From assembly GCF_001315015.1 (NCBI RefSeq), contig NZ_CP012915.1, positions 372,001 to 436,000 on the forward strand: DNA of 64,000 bases. Reading direction: 5' to 3'. A program made the translations under genes and the position numbers. The notes beneath the pieces are model-generated. The model was given only the letters and a program-made list of their open reading frames with translations. It was not told the origin of the DNA and ran no database searches. Below are positions 1 to 7,366 of the stretch, in pieces. Origin of the DNA: Azospirillum brasilense (GTDB lineage: Bacteria; Pseudomonadota; Alphaproteobacteria; Azospirillales; Azospirillaceae). Within the stretch, counting starts at the first letter, position 1. Every line of letters begins with the position of its first letter.

Positions 1-2
1 AA

Positions 3-281
3 ACGTTCACCGTCTATCGCGGCACGAACTACAACGGCGATACGAAGATGGTTCGCGGCACCGCGTGGTCACTCGACGCTGATGAAGCGATGAAGTTCGC
101 CAACGCTGGCAGGTACGCCGCCAAGGACGGCGCCATCTATGCGCTCGACGTGCGGAAAGATGAGGTGCTGTATTATACGGATAGCCGGGATGAACGGGAA
201 ATTATCCTATCCCCTGAGTGGCGAGGGCGCGAGGCACGGCTCTACGCGCGTGCGGAAGAGTTGGTGTTGGCCGCTGAATAA
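3..281 (+). CDS. ADP-ribosyltransferase-like protein, 5'-truncated by the window edge
   Basis: The reading frame is open from base 3, so only the C-terminal ~92 residues are visible. They show an Arg in a VYRG motif, then AWSLD about 18 residues later, and near the end a DEREIIL segment containing Glu-x-Glu. This order of Arg, Ser and ExE matches the R-S-E arrangement of ADP-ribosyltransferase folds. The motif reading is mine and no profile search was run. It lies at the far end of a mobile island, where such proteins often act as toxins, phage-carried modifiers or structural passengers. The true start is outside the window. A terminator hairpin follows within 25 bases. Confidence 0.5.
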   Translation, partial: TFTVYRGTNYNGDTKMVRGTAWSLDADEAMKFANAGRYAAKDGAIYALDVRKDEVLYYTDSRDEREIILSPEWRGREARLYARAEELVLAAE

Positions 282-303
282 CTGATGACCTTGTCGGAAT
301 GCA

Positions 304-345
304 AAGAAGGCCGGGCGGCATTGCCCGGCCTTCTTGTTTTGTGAT
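304..345. terminator. Bidirectional Rho-independent terminator
   Basis: A perfect 13-bp stem (304-316 with 323-335) encloses a 6-base loop and is followed by TGTTTTGTG on the plus side. It sits between the plus-strand ART-like gene and the minus-strand gene ending at 393, so it can serve both converging transcripts. Confidence 0.8.
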
Positions 346-392
346 CAACTCGGTCGACAAGCGCGACAATTCGAGCTTCGCGGCGATGTTGA

Positions 393-1157
393 TCAAGCGG
401 CGCCCCGAATGGCCTTCGCCACGTCGGGGTGGCGGGCAGCGTGGTCGAGAAGACCGGCGGTCAATGCCTCGGCGGTCCGGCCGGCCGGTGCCCCGTGCTG
501 GACGGCCAGCGCCCGCAATCCCGCCGCGCCGCGCATCTCAGCGATGCCGGCGAGCTTCATGCGCAGGGCCTCCAGGTCGGGTGGCGGAGTCGGGGCCGGC
601 GTGTCCTCATTGCCCTGGTCTTCGGTCGTGTTGAACACCTCCACGTCCGAGTCGGCGTCCTCAGCGTCCAGGGCGTCCTGGTGCGCGTCGGCCTCGGCTT
701 GCGACATGATGCGTATATCGAAGCGCTCCAGTTCGTCGGTGGCTTCGTCGATGATGCCAACGGCCTCAAGTTCGGCGCGCGCCATCGTGGCGGCGGCGAC
801 GATGGCCTTCAGGGCGCTGGCGCCAACGGCGGCCTTCTCGCCGCGCAGGAGCTTGCCGCCCTCAATGATCGCCAGCGCGGCGAGGTTGACCAACTCCGCT
901 CGAACCATGTCAGCGAAGGTCTCCGGGGTTGGCGCCGCCGCCGAGGCCGCAGGGAGGCCGCTGAATGCAGTCTGAGACGCGGCGGGTGCCGAGGGGGCCG
1001 GCGAGGCGACGGACGCACCACGGCGAATCCCACGGCGTCGGAGCGCTTGCGAAACAGCCTGCTTGCTGACGCCCGCCGTCGCGGCGAGGTCATCGAGGGA
1101 CTTCCGGCCCTCGGCGAACGCCTGGAGGTCTTCGTCCGGGATGTCGCGGAACGCCAC
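393..1157 (-). CDS. HTH-containing phage-type protein, unknown function
   Basis: The 254-residue protein begins with a helix-turn-helix-like segment (about residues 18-45, SLDDLAATAGVSKQAVSQAL). An Ala/Pro-rich linker follows, then an Ala-rich helical region (about 80-145), an acidic stretch rich in Asp and Glu (about 160-190) and a helical tail. The layout resembles small terminase subunits or phage regulatory proteins that bind DNA through an N-terminal HTH, but no specific family is recognised. It is the last of four minus-strand genes (2487 to 393) that are tightly spaced and probably co-transcribed. Confidence 0.5.
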   Translation of the reverse strand: MAFRDIPDEDLQAFAEGRKSLDDLAATAGVSKQAVSQALRRRGIRRGASVASPAPSAPAASQTAFSGLPAASAAAPTPETFADMVRAELVNLAALAIIEGGKLLRGEKAAVGASALKAIVAAATMARAELEAVGIIDEATDELERFDIRIMSQAEADAHQDALDAEDADSDVEVFNTTEDQGNEDTPAPTPPPDLEALRMKLAGIAEMRGAAGLRALAVQHGAPAGRTAEALTAGLLDHAARHPDVAKAIRGAA

Positions 1158-1168
1158 CGTCCGGCCCT

Positions 1169-1411
1169 CTACGCCCGGCGCTGCGCGCGCTGGAGCGCGA
1201 GCTTGATGCGGTCCACCCCGCGCACGGCCTCGCGCTGCTGGCGCTGCTGCGCGATGGCGAGGATGCGCGCCCGCTCGCGGGCGCGGAGTTCGCCAAGGCG
1301 ATCAATTTCAGCCTCGGTCAACACGTCGTCGCCCCCGGCGAGGGCGGCTTCCAGGCGCGCCTTCAGCGCCTCCAACTCCGTCTGGTCGGATTTCGACAGC
1401 ATGTCGGTCAT
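1169..1411 (-). CDS. Small coiled-coil protein, unknown function
   Basis: This 80-residue, highly charged protein is almost all Ala, Glu, Arg and Leu in helix-forming patterns, consistent with a coiled coil, and ends in a basic tail. It begins 3 bases after the upstream stop at 1415 and ends 11 bases before the next start, so it fits a translationally coupled phage-type operon. No family is recognised. The tight spacing and absence of a competing frame support it as a real gene. Confidence 0.45.
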   Translation of the reverse strand: MTDMLSKSDQTELEALKARLEAALAGGDDVLTEAEIDRLGELRARERARILAIAQQRQQREAVRGVDRIKLALQRAQRRA

Positions 1412-1414
1412 CTC

Positions 1415-1771
1415 CTACAGCTTCAGACTCGCCGTCAGCTCGCCCATCATGCGGTCAAGCTCCGGGTAGGGTTCGGGATCGGGCAGGGCGGCCTTGAGCC
1501 GCAACAGCGCTTCGGCTTCGGCGAGCTGACGCACGCCCTTCCACATCTTGTCCGTGAGGGGGCCGCCGTGATCCGCTTCGAACAAGCGGCGCAACGCCGC
1601 ATCCTGCGCGCCGGCAGTCCCGCCCACGATGATGCCGGCGGCGATGTTGGAAACCTGCTGACGGGTCCGCCCGAAGATGGCGGCGATGATGTCGGCCCGG
1701 ATGAAGCCGAATTCCGCGCGGAGGAAACGGATTCCCGCCCGTTCCACCGGGTTGAGATACCGCCCGGTCAC
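1415..1771 (-). CDS. Phage-type protein with HTH-like segment, unknown function
   Basis: The 118-residue protein has an N-terminal segment (about residues 8-45, with RADIIAAIFGRTRQQVSNIA) that reads like a DNA-binding helix-turn-helix. A helical C-terminal half follows, with a Pro-rich turn near residue 98. Its start overlaps the preceding stop by 4 bases at 1768-1771, which indicates translational coupling. No named family is recognised. Confidence 0.5.
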   Translation of the reverse strand: MTGRYLNPVERAGIRFLRAEFGFIRADIIAAIFGRTRQQVSNIAAGIIVGGTAGAQDAALRRLFEADHGGPLTDKMWKGVRQLAEAEALLRLKAALPDPEPYPELDRMMGELTASLKL

Positions 1772-2487
1772 GCTGCCAACCCCTTGAGCTTGTCGGCGAT
1801 GGTGCTCATGCGGGCGACGGCGGCCAGGGCGGCGGCCTGTGCCTCGGCGAACTCGGCGGCCATGTCCGGCAGGACGCGGCAGAGATCACGCTGGAGCTTG
1901 AGGCCGGCGAGGCGCTGAGCGGTCGCGGGATCGTCCATGCGGACCAGCGCCGCCTGGAGGTCCGCAGCGAACTTCTCGGCCTGGGAACGGCTCTTGTCGA
2001 TGCCGGCGACGGCCTTCTCCATGGCGTCCAAGGCCCCCTGGATCGGGGTGCGGTCCAGGAATTCGGTGCGGTCGATCCAGCGTGCGAGCTGGTCGGCGTT
2101 TTGAATGGCGCGGGAGGCCGGCGGCATCTGCGCGGCGAGCGTGCGGGCCTGCTCGACGTAGGCGCTGACCGTAGCGCGGTCGTTCGCCATGTCCAGCGGC
2201 GCGTCGGCGAGCTTCGCCGCGTCGGCAACGAGCGGCCGGAGGTCGCCGACGCGGCGCGCATGGTCGTCGCGGAAGGTGGTCAGCTCGGCGATGGCATCGC
2301 GGACCATGCGCGTCAAGGCAGCGGTCGCCTCGGCCGGCGTCAGGCTCTCGGTGGCGGAGACACGGACCTTCCACGCCGAGATCTGCGACGACGTGGCGGG
2401 GTGCAAGCCGATACCGGCGATGAAGGGGGATTCGAAGAAATGATGATGGTCGATGGTGCCGATGATGGGGCTGTGAACGAAAAACAC
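1768..2487 (-). CDS. Helical protein, first gene of a four-gene phage-type operon
   Basis: The 239-residue protein has an unusual His/Phe-rich start (residues 1-30) followed by long amphipathic helices (about 45-239) rich in Ala, Leu, Asp and Arg. It looks like a coiled-coil or structural protein. The true start could lie at a later residue, because the first 40 residues differ in composition from the rest. It leads the group 2487 to 393. No family recognised. Confidence 0.45.
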   Translation of the reverse strand: MFFVHSPIIGTIDHHHFFESPFIAGIGLHPATSSQISAWKVRVSATESLTPAEATAALTRMVRDAIAELTTFRDDHARRVGDLRPLVADAAKLADAPLDMANDRATVSAYVEQARTLAAQMPPASRAIQNADQLARWIDRTEFLDRTPIQGALDAMEKAVAGIDKSRSQAEKFAADLQAALVRMDDPATAQRLAGLKLQRDLCRVLPDMAAEFAEAQAAALAAVARMSTIADKLKGLAA

Positions 2488-2524
2488 GATCTTCTCCAGG
2501 GCTATAACGCTGGATAAGATCCTA

Positions 2525-2556
2525 GGCCGTGACTTGCGTTAAGTCAAATCACGGCC
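2525..2556. terminator. Inverted repeat downstream of the replication-type gene
   Basis: Arms GGCCGTGA (2525-2532) and TCACGGCC (2549-2556) are separated by 16 bases that contain a small inner CTT/AAG pairing. It begins 26 bases past the stop of the minus-strand gene that ends at 2582. No clear T-run follows, so it may be a weak terminator or a protein-binding site. Confidence 0.35.
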
Positions 2557-2581
2557 AGATAGACGTGTATGTTTACTTATA

Positions 2582-3514
2582 TTAGGCGATCATTCTTGCC
2601 GCTTCATAGAATTTGTCGGTGCCAAATTCATTTATCTTGTTGTGCCAAGCATCTTGATTGACGAGATCGGTATTATGGAGATTCAAGACGCCGGCGAGAA
2701 AGTCGCGCTTGGGAGCGGCCGGATGGTCGGCCGGCAACCCGGCGAGGGATGCAACGAACTGCTGAAGGTCCGGCCGGGCCGGGGCGGGCGGCGCCAACGA
2801 GAGAGAGGCCGGGTGCGGCGCAGCCGCACTCAAGTTCGGGCCGGCGGGATGGTTCCCGTCTTTCGAGGCCGGCGGATTTCCCTTCCCTTCCTCCGGTCGT
2901 GAAACCTTCCCATCGCCGGGCGCGAAGCCGCCCGGCGATGTCGCCCGCGCAGCGGGCGCCTCGCCGCTCGAATCTTCGTCAGAAGATTCGTTCTTTCTTC
3001 CTTCTTCCTTACTTCTTGACCCCACCGGCCGGTGGGGTTGGTCGCCCCCGCCGATGGGGTTGGTACCCCCTCGGCCGGTGGCGTTGATCGGGTCGTCGCA
3101 AGCCAACCGGCCGGTGGGATTGGTCGGTGATGTGCGGGGCCGCGACTGGCGCGCCAGCGCCGTATTCGGCCAATCGGATTCCGGGGCGAAGTTGTAGCGG
3201 TTGCCCCCACCCTTGCCAGCGACGGTCGGCATTCGGTGACTGCGGACGAACCAGCGATAGGCGGTGAGTGTCCGGCTGACGAACTTCTCGGTATAGCCGG
3301 TGATCTCGGCGACGGTTTCCTGCGACGGATTGCACTGGCCGGTCTCGTTGCTGTGATAGTGGAACATCAGCATGGAGAGGACGTGCCTCTCGGCCGGCGT
3401 CGGTTTGGCGACATCGAGGAAGCGCTTCCACAGCGCCTCCTTGGACTTGCGGTCCATCGGCCGGTCGTGAAGGTGCTTCGGTCCGGCCGGGGCGCCGGGG
3501 GTCTTCGTAGGCAT
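2582..3514 (-). CDS. Replication-type helix-turn-helix protein
   Basis: The 310-residue protein has an N-terminal winged-helix-like domain (about residues 35-110). It contains SQETVAEITGYTEKFVSRTL, typical of phage and plasmid replication initiators that recognise their own origin. The middle (about 125-215) is low-complexity and contains TNPTGR-like repeats encoded by DNA direct repeats. The C-terminal ~80 residues form a compact helical domain that may recruit a helicase loader. The arrangement resembles lambda O, whose origin lies inside its own gene, though this is an analogy from layout. A replication role is inferred from the HTH type and the repeats, and a phage regulator cannot be excluded. 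Confidence 0.55.
   Translation of the reverse strand: MPTKTPGAPAGPKHLHDRPMDRKSKEALWKRFLDVAKPTPAERHVLSMLMFHYHSNETGQCNPSQETVAEITGYTEKFVSRTLTAYRWFVRSHRMPTVAGKGGGNRYNFAPESDWPNTALARQSRPRTSPTNPTGRLACDDPINATGRGGTNPIGGGDQPHRPVGSRSKEEGRKNESSDEDSSGEAPAARATSPGGFAPGDGKVSRPEEGKGNPPASKDGNHPAGPNLSAAAPHPASLSLAPPAPARPDLQQFVASLAGLPADHPAAPKRDFLAGVLNLHNTDLVNQDAWHNKINEFGTDKFYEAARMIA
3025..3126. repeat. Four iteron-like direct repeats inside the replication gene
   Basis: Four 20-base copies lie at 3025-3044, 3047-3066, 3071-3090 and 3107-3126, offset by 22, 24 and 36 bases. On the minus strand the consensus is CGACCAACCCCACCGGCCGG. The first and last copies match at 19 of 20 bases but are read in different frames (as DQPHRPV versus TNPTGR). 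Conservation is therefore at DNA level. On the C-terminal side of the gene (about 2985-3020) a purine-rich, AT-richer tract follows, as expected for a melting region. Confidence 0.65.
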
Positions 3515-3971
3515 GGCTATACGCTCTCCGCGGTTAGGGGGAGCGCAGGGAACTTGTGCGACAACAGTCCAGGCGGTAGAATCCGCGATAACATCATCGA
3601 CGGGTGGTGTCGCAGCGTTGCACCGCTGCGCGGACGATGGCGGCCCGGCAAGGCCGCCATTTCCATTTGTACCCTATCTCATTCGAGCCAAATACGACAA
3701 GCGCGCTGTTGGGCGGGCGTGCAACCGGCTGGTGCGGCGCCGTACGTTGACCGATTCCGCGCGTCGCACAATGGGGGGAGGGGATCAGCGCGCCGCGGGG
3801 TCCGTTTTTTTTGGTCCTGCTGGCGTGCTCGAAGGACAAATAAGCACTTCCTTTAATAAGTAAGCGCTTAGTAAATCAAACATGGCGCAATTGATGTAAA
3901 TTTCTCTTGATGATGGCATGGCGAAAGATGTACCTCTTTGGCGCAGCATCGCGACGAGGAGTCATACAGCT
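3515..3971. other. Intergenic regulatory region with hairpins and an operator-like palindrome
   Basis: No convincing gene is present. Two hairpins are visible: CGCAGCG/CGCTGCG within 3611-3630, and ATGGCGGC (3637-3644) with GCCGCCAT (3653-3660). Near the right end is an AT-rich stretch with a perfect palindrome TAAGCGCTTA (3861-3870) and a related TAAGCACTT 20 bases earlier (3841-3849). This spacing, about two helical turns, suggests a repressor site between the leftward replication gene and the rightward small gene. Confidence 0.4.
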
Positions 3972-4139
3972 ATGGCCGAATATGTGATCCGGGTGCGGGA
4001 CGTGAGCTTGGATGATCTATCCCTCACTGAGCGCGTCGAATTCTTCTCGTTGCGGCTCCAAGAGGGCGTGCAGTCGATGGCCGGCGCGGAGTTGCTGAGC
4101 GTCGATGGCGTGGCCTTCGAGGGGTTGACGACCGCCTAG
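3972..4139 (+). CDS. Small protein of unknown function
   Basis: This 55-residue protein begins at the ATG at 3972, which has GAGGAG about 11 bases upstream. An earlier in-frame ATG at 3918 is possible but has no comparable ribosome site. The sequence is balanced and mixed alpha/beta in appearance, with no TM segment and no recognisable motif. It stands alone on the plus strand with a terminator directly after it, supporting a real transcript. Confidence 0.45.
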   Translation: MAEYVIRVRDVSLDDLSLTERVEFFSLRLQEGVQSMAGAELLSVDGVAFEGLTTA

Positions 4140-4168
4140 TCAACGGGCCGGGTCAACATGGCAATACG

Positions 4169-4193
4169 GGGCGCGGTCGGACAGGCCGCGCCC
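4169..4193. terminator. Terminator hairpin between convergent genes
   Basis: GGGCGCGG (4169-4176) pairs with CCGCGCCC (4186-4193), a 9-base loop, followed by TCCGTCTTT. It separates the plus-strand small gene from the minus-strand recombinase that ends at 4202. Confidence 0.6.
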
Positions 4194-4201
4194 TCCGTCT
4201 T

Positions 4202-4885
4202 TCAGGCTGAGCGCAGGATCAGGTTGCGCACCGTCGTGGGCTGCCACTGTCCCCCGCGTTTGGTCGGCACGCCCTCTGCGTTCAGTCGGCCGGCGATGGC
4301 GTTGTAGCTGGCGCCCTTGGTGTGCATGGCGCAAATGCGGGCGATCAGCGCCTTTTCGTCGGCGTTCTCCACCAGTCGCCCGTCAACGGTATCAAAGCCG
4401 AGGGTAGGGCGGCTTACGACCTTCCCCTGCGCCTTCATCGACCGCATGGTGTCGCGGGTGCGTTCGGCGATGGCTTCCCGCTCCCATTGCGACACGCTCG
4501 CCAGCACATTGAGAACGAGCCGGCCGGCGGCGGACCGGGTGTCGATGCTGTCGGCGACAGACAATAGCGCGGCCTTCTTGCCCTCGGCGAAGTAGCGGTC
4601 AATCAGCTCACCAAGGTCGCGGACGGAGCGGGTGAGACGGTCGAGCTTCGGGACCAAGAGGGCCGTCGCCTCGCCGGCGTCAAGCATGGCGAGGGCGCGG
4701 GTGAGGCCGGGCCGCTCCAGGGTCTTCGCCGACACACCCGCGTCTTCGATGATCTCCACCAGCTCCAGGCTATGGAGCCGAGCGTACAGCTCGACCTTTT
4801 CCCGCTGCGTGGCGAGGGAATGGCCGTTGTCAGCTTGGTCGGTCGAGCTGACCCGGACATAGGCGACGACGCGGGTGCTAGTCAT
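4202..4885 (-). CDS. Serine recombinase (resolvase/invertase family)
   Basis: The 227-residue protein opens with AYVRVSSTDQ, carrying the catalytic Ser of serine recombinases, and continues with the family's GVSAKTLERPGL and VPKLDRLTRSVRDL segments. The long E-helix region (about residues 115-150) precedes a short 'recombinase' DNA-binding part ending near QWQPTTVRNLI. The length fits a resolvase/invertase rather than a large phage integrase. It probably acts on sites near itself, and three direct repeats lie just upstream at 4936-4974. Function is certain at family level. Whether it inverts, resolves or integrates is unknown. Confidence 0.85.
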   Translation of the reverse strand: MTSTRVVAYVRVSSTDQADNGHSLATQREKVELYARLHSLELVEIIEDAGVSAKTLERPGLTRALAMLDAGEATALLVPKLDRLTRSVRDLGELIDRYFAEGKKAALLSVADSIDTRSAAGRLVLNVLASVSQWEREAIAERTRDTMRSMKAQGKVVSRPTLGFDTVDGRLVENADEKALIARICAMHTKGASYNAIAGRLNAEGVPTKRGGQWQPTTVRNLILRSA

Positions 4886-4935
4886 GGTGGCGACTCCGAT
4901 CTCAGGCGTTCAGCTCCGATACCGTGAGTCTGCCT

Positions 4936-4974
4936 TTGCACATGGGCTTGCACAAGGGATTTCTTGCACATGGG
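4936..4974. repeat. Three direct repeats upstream of the serine recombinase
   Basis: TTGCACATGGG occurs at 4936-4946 and 4964-4974, with TTGCACAAGGG at 4948-4958, offset by 12 and 16 bases. They lie 51-89 bases upstream of the recombinase start, so they could be recombinase accessory sites or an autoregulatory operator. Only the repeats are seen; the role is inferred. Confidence 0.5.
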
Positions 4975-5111
4975 ACCGCTTATGCATGAAAAAGTAAGAT
5001 TGATTCGTTGGCACGGAATTTGCTCGAGTGCGCTGCTGTTGTGGTCGACTCTCTCGTCAGGTCCGTCTTCACCGTCACCCACCGCGGCGCCCCCGAAACA
5101 GTGGACTCACG

Positions 5112-5873
5112 TCAGGCTTTCAGCACGAACAGGGCAGCACGAATTAGTAAAATGACCGATAGTACCAATCCCAAGGTATAGAACAGCCAGCAAAATCCCC
5201 GCAGTCCAAGCTTCGATGCATCTAGGTCCGCGTCGAAGAACTCCAGGTCTTCGCGGACATTGACGACGCTCCGCTCTACAGAGGTTAGCACAACATTGAC
5301 CGTCTTCGCGCCCTCGAAGGCAGGCTTGCGATTGAACTCCTTCGGACACCCAACGGCGAACGTCAGGAGGGCGAGCGACAGGAAGAATGCGATGAAGAAG
5401 GAAATCTTCGTATTGAGTGGCAGCTTCGCTCCACGAAGCAACTCAAGCTGAAGCGGGTTCTCTACGATGAAATATGCTGCAATGGGTATTGCCGCCATGG
5501 CTACGTACGAGATCCGGGCAACCCGCTGGTCGCCGAAATTGCGCAGTTCGACCCACGAAGGGATGCGGAATATGAGGGCGAGAAAGCCGCCCTTATCGGT
5601 AAACGCCACGACCGCGTAGGAGGCGGCCACGTAGATTATGTTGAGCGCAACCACTAAAACAATCCAATGCAAATGCGGCAGCTCAAAATTAAAAGCTCCA
5701 TTCAGTGATTTGCTTGTAAATGTCGAAGCTATTGAGCCAATTAGGGACAAAATTACAGCAACGATATTGGACAATCCAAACCCAATAGACTTTGCGGTCT
5801 TTATATGTTCTGTCTCAACGCGGGTATGTTTTTTTTCTTCTTGTGACTTGCCTTTGATTTGCTGGTCGTCCAT
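5112..5873 (-). CDS. Multi-pass membrane protein, unknown function
   Basis: I place the start at the ATG at 5873 (protein begins MDDQQIK) rather than 5960, because the extra 29 residues look like translated leader and GGGGATG precedes the later ATG. The 253-residue protein has a charged cytoplasmic N-terminus and about five hydrophobic helices, near residues 33-53, 70-95, 118-136, 155-173 and 230-250. A soluble loop of about 50 residues precedes the last helix. No motif ties it to a family. It is AT-richer than the flanking genome, so probably acquired, and sits between a recombinase and a dead integrase. Confidence 0.6.
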   Translation of the reverse strand: MDDQQIKGKSQEEKKHTRVETEHIKTAKSIGFGLSNIVAVILSLIGSIASTFTSKSLNGAFNFELPHLHWIVLVVALNIIYVAASYAVVAFTDKGGFLALIFRIPSWVELRNFGDQRVARISYVAMAAIPIAAYFIVENPLQLELLRGAKLPLNTKISFFIAFFLSLALLTFAVGCPKEFNRKPAFEGAKTVNVVLTSVERSVVNVREDLEFFDADLDASKLGLRGFCWLFYTLGLVLSVILLIRAALFVLKA

Positions 5874-5910
5874 TATGGCATCCCCGTAGAAAAATGGAGC
5901 TAACCCTTTC

Positions 5911-6411
5911 CTAGATAACCTTCGCTTTGCAATGGGTTTGGGGTAGCAGAAGAGCGTCAATGTCAGGGTAGATGATCGTGTCTACAGCTGCCGTCAGGTC
6001 CGACAAGTCCGCACCCTTGTTGTACCGGCCCCGCTCTCCAGGCACTTCATGCCCATCCAGTTGGTTGATGATGTCCGGGTGAGCTTTTGCCCGGACCAAC
6101 GCCGTGATGGCGTTGTGCCGGAAGGTGTGGAAGTCCACCCCCTCTATCCCGATGGCCTCCCGGTAGCGGGCAAACCATTTGCCGAAAATAAAGCCGTATT
6201 GTTGTGCGATACCACCGGGCGCCAGCTCGGGCCAGAGCATCGTGTCGCCCTTGCGCCGCCTTTCGGCGACGTACTCGCGAAACCCAAGCTCCAGGGCGAC
6301 GCGATGCAGGGGCACCTTGCGGACGGCCGCAAGCGGCTCGAGCTGCCGGCCGGGCGCTTTCCCTTCGCCGCTGCTGTTGTCGGCGTGGACGTCCGTATAG
6401 CCATGACACAA
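5911..6411 (-). pseudogene. C-terminal fragment of a tyrosine integrase
   Basis: The fragment retains the catalytic HTFRHNAI box (H-x-x-R), GHE and a final RYNKG segment with the Tyr nucleophile. It aligns by eye with the last third of the complete integrase at 10021-11769, for example AAVRKVPLH against AAVRRVPVH. The N-terminal arm-binding and core-binding domains and the first catalytic Arg are missing, and sequence upstream of about 6370 no longer matches. It is a remnant of an earlier integration event related to, but diverged from, the current integrase. Confidence 0.75.
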
Positions 6412-6799
6412 ATCTTCCTTGAACCCGGAGACATGTGCTGCCGGAATTGGAGCGATTCACCGGATGCATAGCGGTTCAAGTATATTGGTTGGGCCTGTCG
6501 CCGAATCGTCGAGGTGGTGCCAGTGCGTAACTGGTGGCAGGTTGCGATCGGCCAAGCAGCCCGTGATAGCGTTATAAACCGACAAGCATCAAGGCTTCAT
6601 GCGCACTATCGTCCGCATCAGCGATTGCATGGGCATGCCGCGCTCTGCCGTTTAGGTAATAGCCCGCGGCAGAGCAACATAATCCCTGAACCCTCAAAAA
6701 ATCCTTTCAGTTGATAGAAGAGCGGACATCGAATGGGGTGTTCGATCAGGAGAAATCTTATGCCTTGAATGTAAATTGGAAACTATAACTACTGAACAG
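6412..6799. other. Non-coding region with no recognised feature
   Basis: Only short low-quality open frames occur here. The left part may be decayed upstream sequence of the integrase fragment, and the right part becomes AT-rich toward the four-gene operon. I see no clear repeat, RNA or terminator. Confidence 0.4.
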
Positions 6800-7336
6800 T
6801 CAGCGGAACAAAACAGGCGCAACGTTATTCATGATGACCTTTTCTAGTTCTGTTAAAATTCCGTCGTTGACTATTTCAATATCTGCTGCCTTCCTAATGT
6901 CAAGAGCATCTCTTTCGATAGGCGTCGTCAGAATATCATTAAACGAGCGTATATAGAGATCGCGTCTGCGCGCGAGGCGCTCATCAAGGATTTGGGGGGA
7001 GCAATGGATGTAGATGATATAGAATGCGTCAAAGCTTTTTCTCAATTTATGCAAGATTGGAAGGCGACGGATGCCATCGAAAACGACTTCTTTATCGAGA
7101 AACGACTTTCGTGCGAGCATATTAGCAAACAGCTCACCTCCTTCGAGGTGAGCTAATTCGCTTCCTACTTTTTGAAGAGTTGGGCGGTCTGTCGCAAATC
7201 CATTTGTCATGCAATATTCACGCACGACTGATCCGGCAGAAACGAGTCCTCTGGTTGTGTCGGCGAGAAATTTGCTTGCGGTTGTTTTTCCGCACCCAGA
7301 AACACCGCAAACAGCAACTCCAGTGCGCCCGTTCAT
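6800..7336 (-). CDS. P-loop nucleotide-kinase-like protein, last gene of AT-rich operon
   Basis: The protein has a Walker A motif GVSGCGKTT close to the N-terminus and a downstream EVVFDGIRR segment typical of P-loop NMP/dephospho-CoA kinases. A lid-like RLARRRD basic segment follows, and a late VNDG resembles the adenine-binding region of such kinases. At 178 residues it has single-domain kinase length. I chose the ATG at 7336 (MNGRTG) because the Walker fold begins there; an ATG at 7354 is possible. It is fourth in a minus-strand operon, 30 bases after the membrane gene. A nucleotide, nucleoside or coenzyme substrate is inferred, and the exact substrate is unknown. Confidence 0.6.
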   Translation of the reverse strand: MNGRTGVAVCGVSGCGKTTASKFLADTTRGLVSAGSVVREYCMTNGFATDRPTLQKVGSELAHLEGGELFANMLARKSFLDKEVVFDGIRRLPILHKLRKSFDAFYIIYIHCSPQILDERLARRRDLYIRSFNDILTTPIERDALDIRKAADIEIVNDGILTELEKVIMNNVAPVLFR

Positions 7337-7366
7337 GTTTACCGAACTCCACAAAAGTCTTGACCG

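Noticed and set aside
6514..6714. A 66-codon plus-strand frame
   Set aside because: No ribosome site, no family pattern, and composition like spacer DNA.
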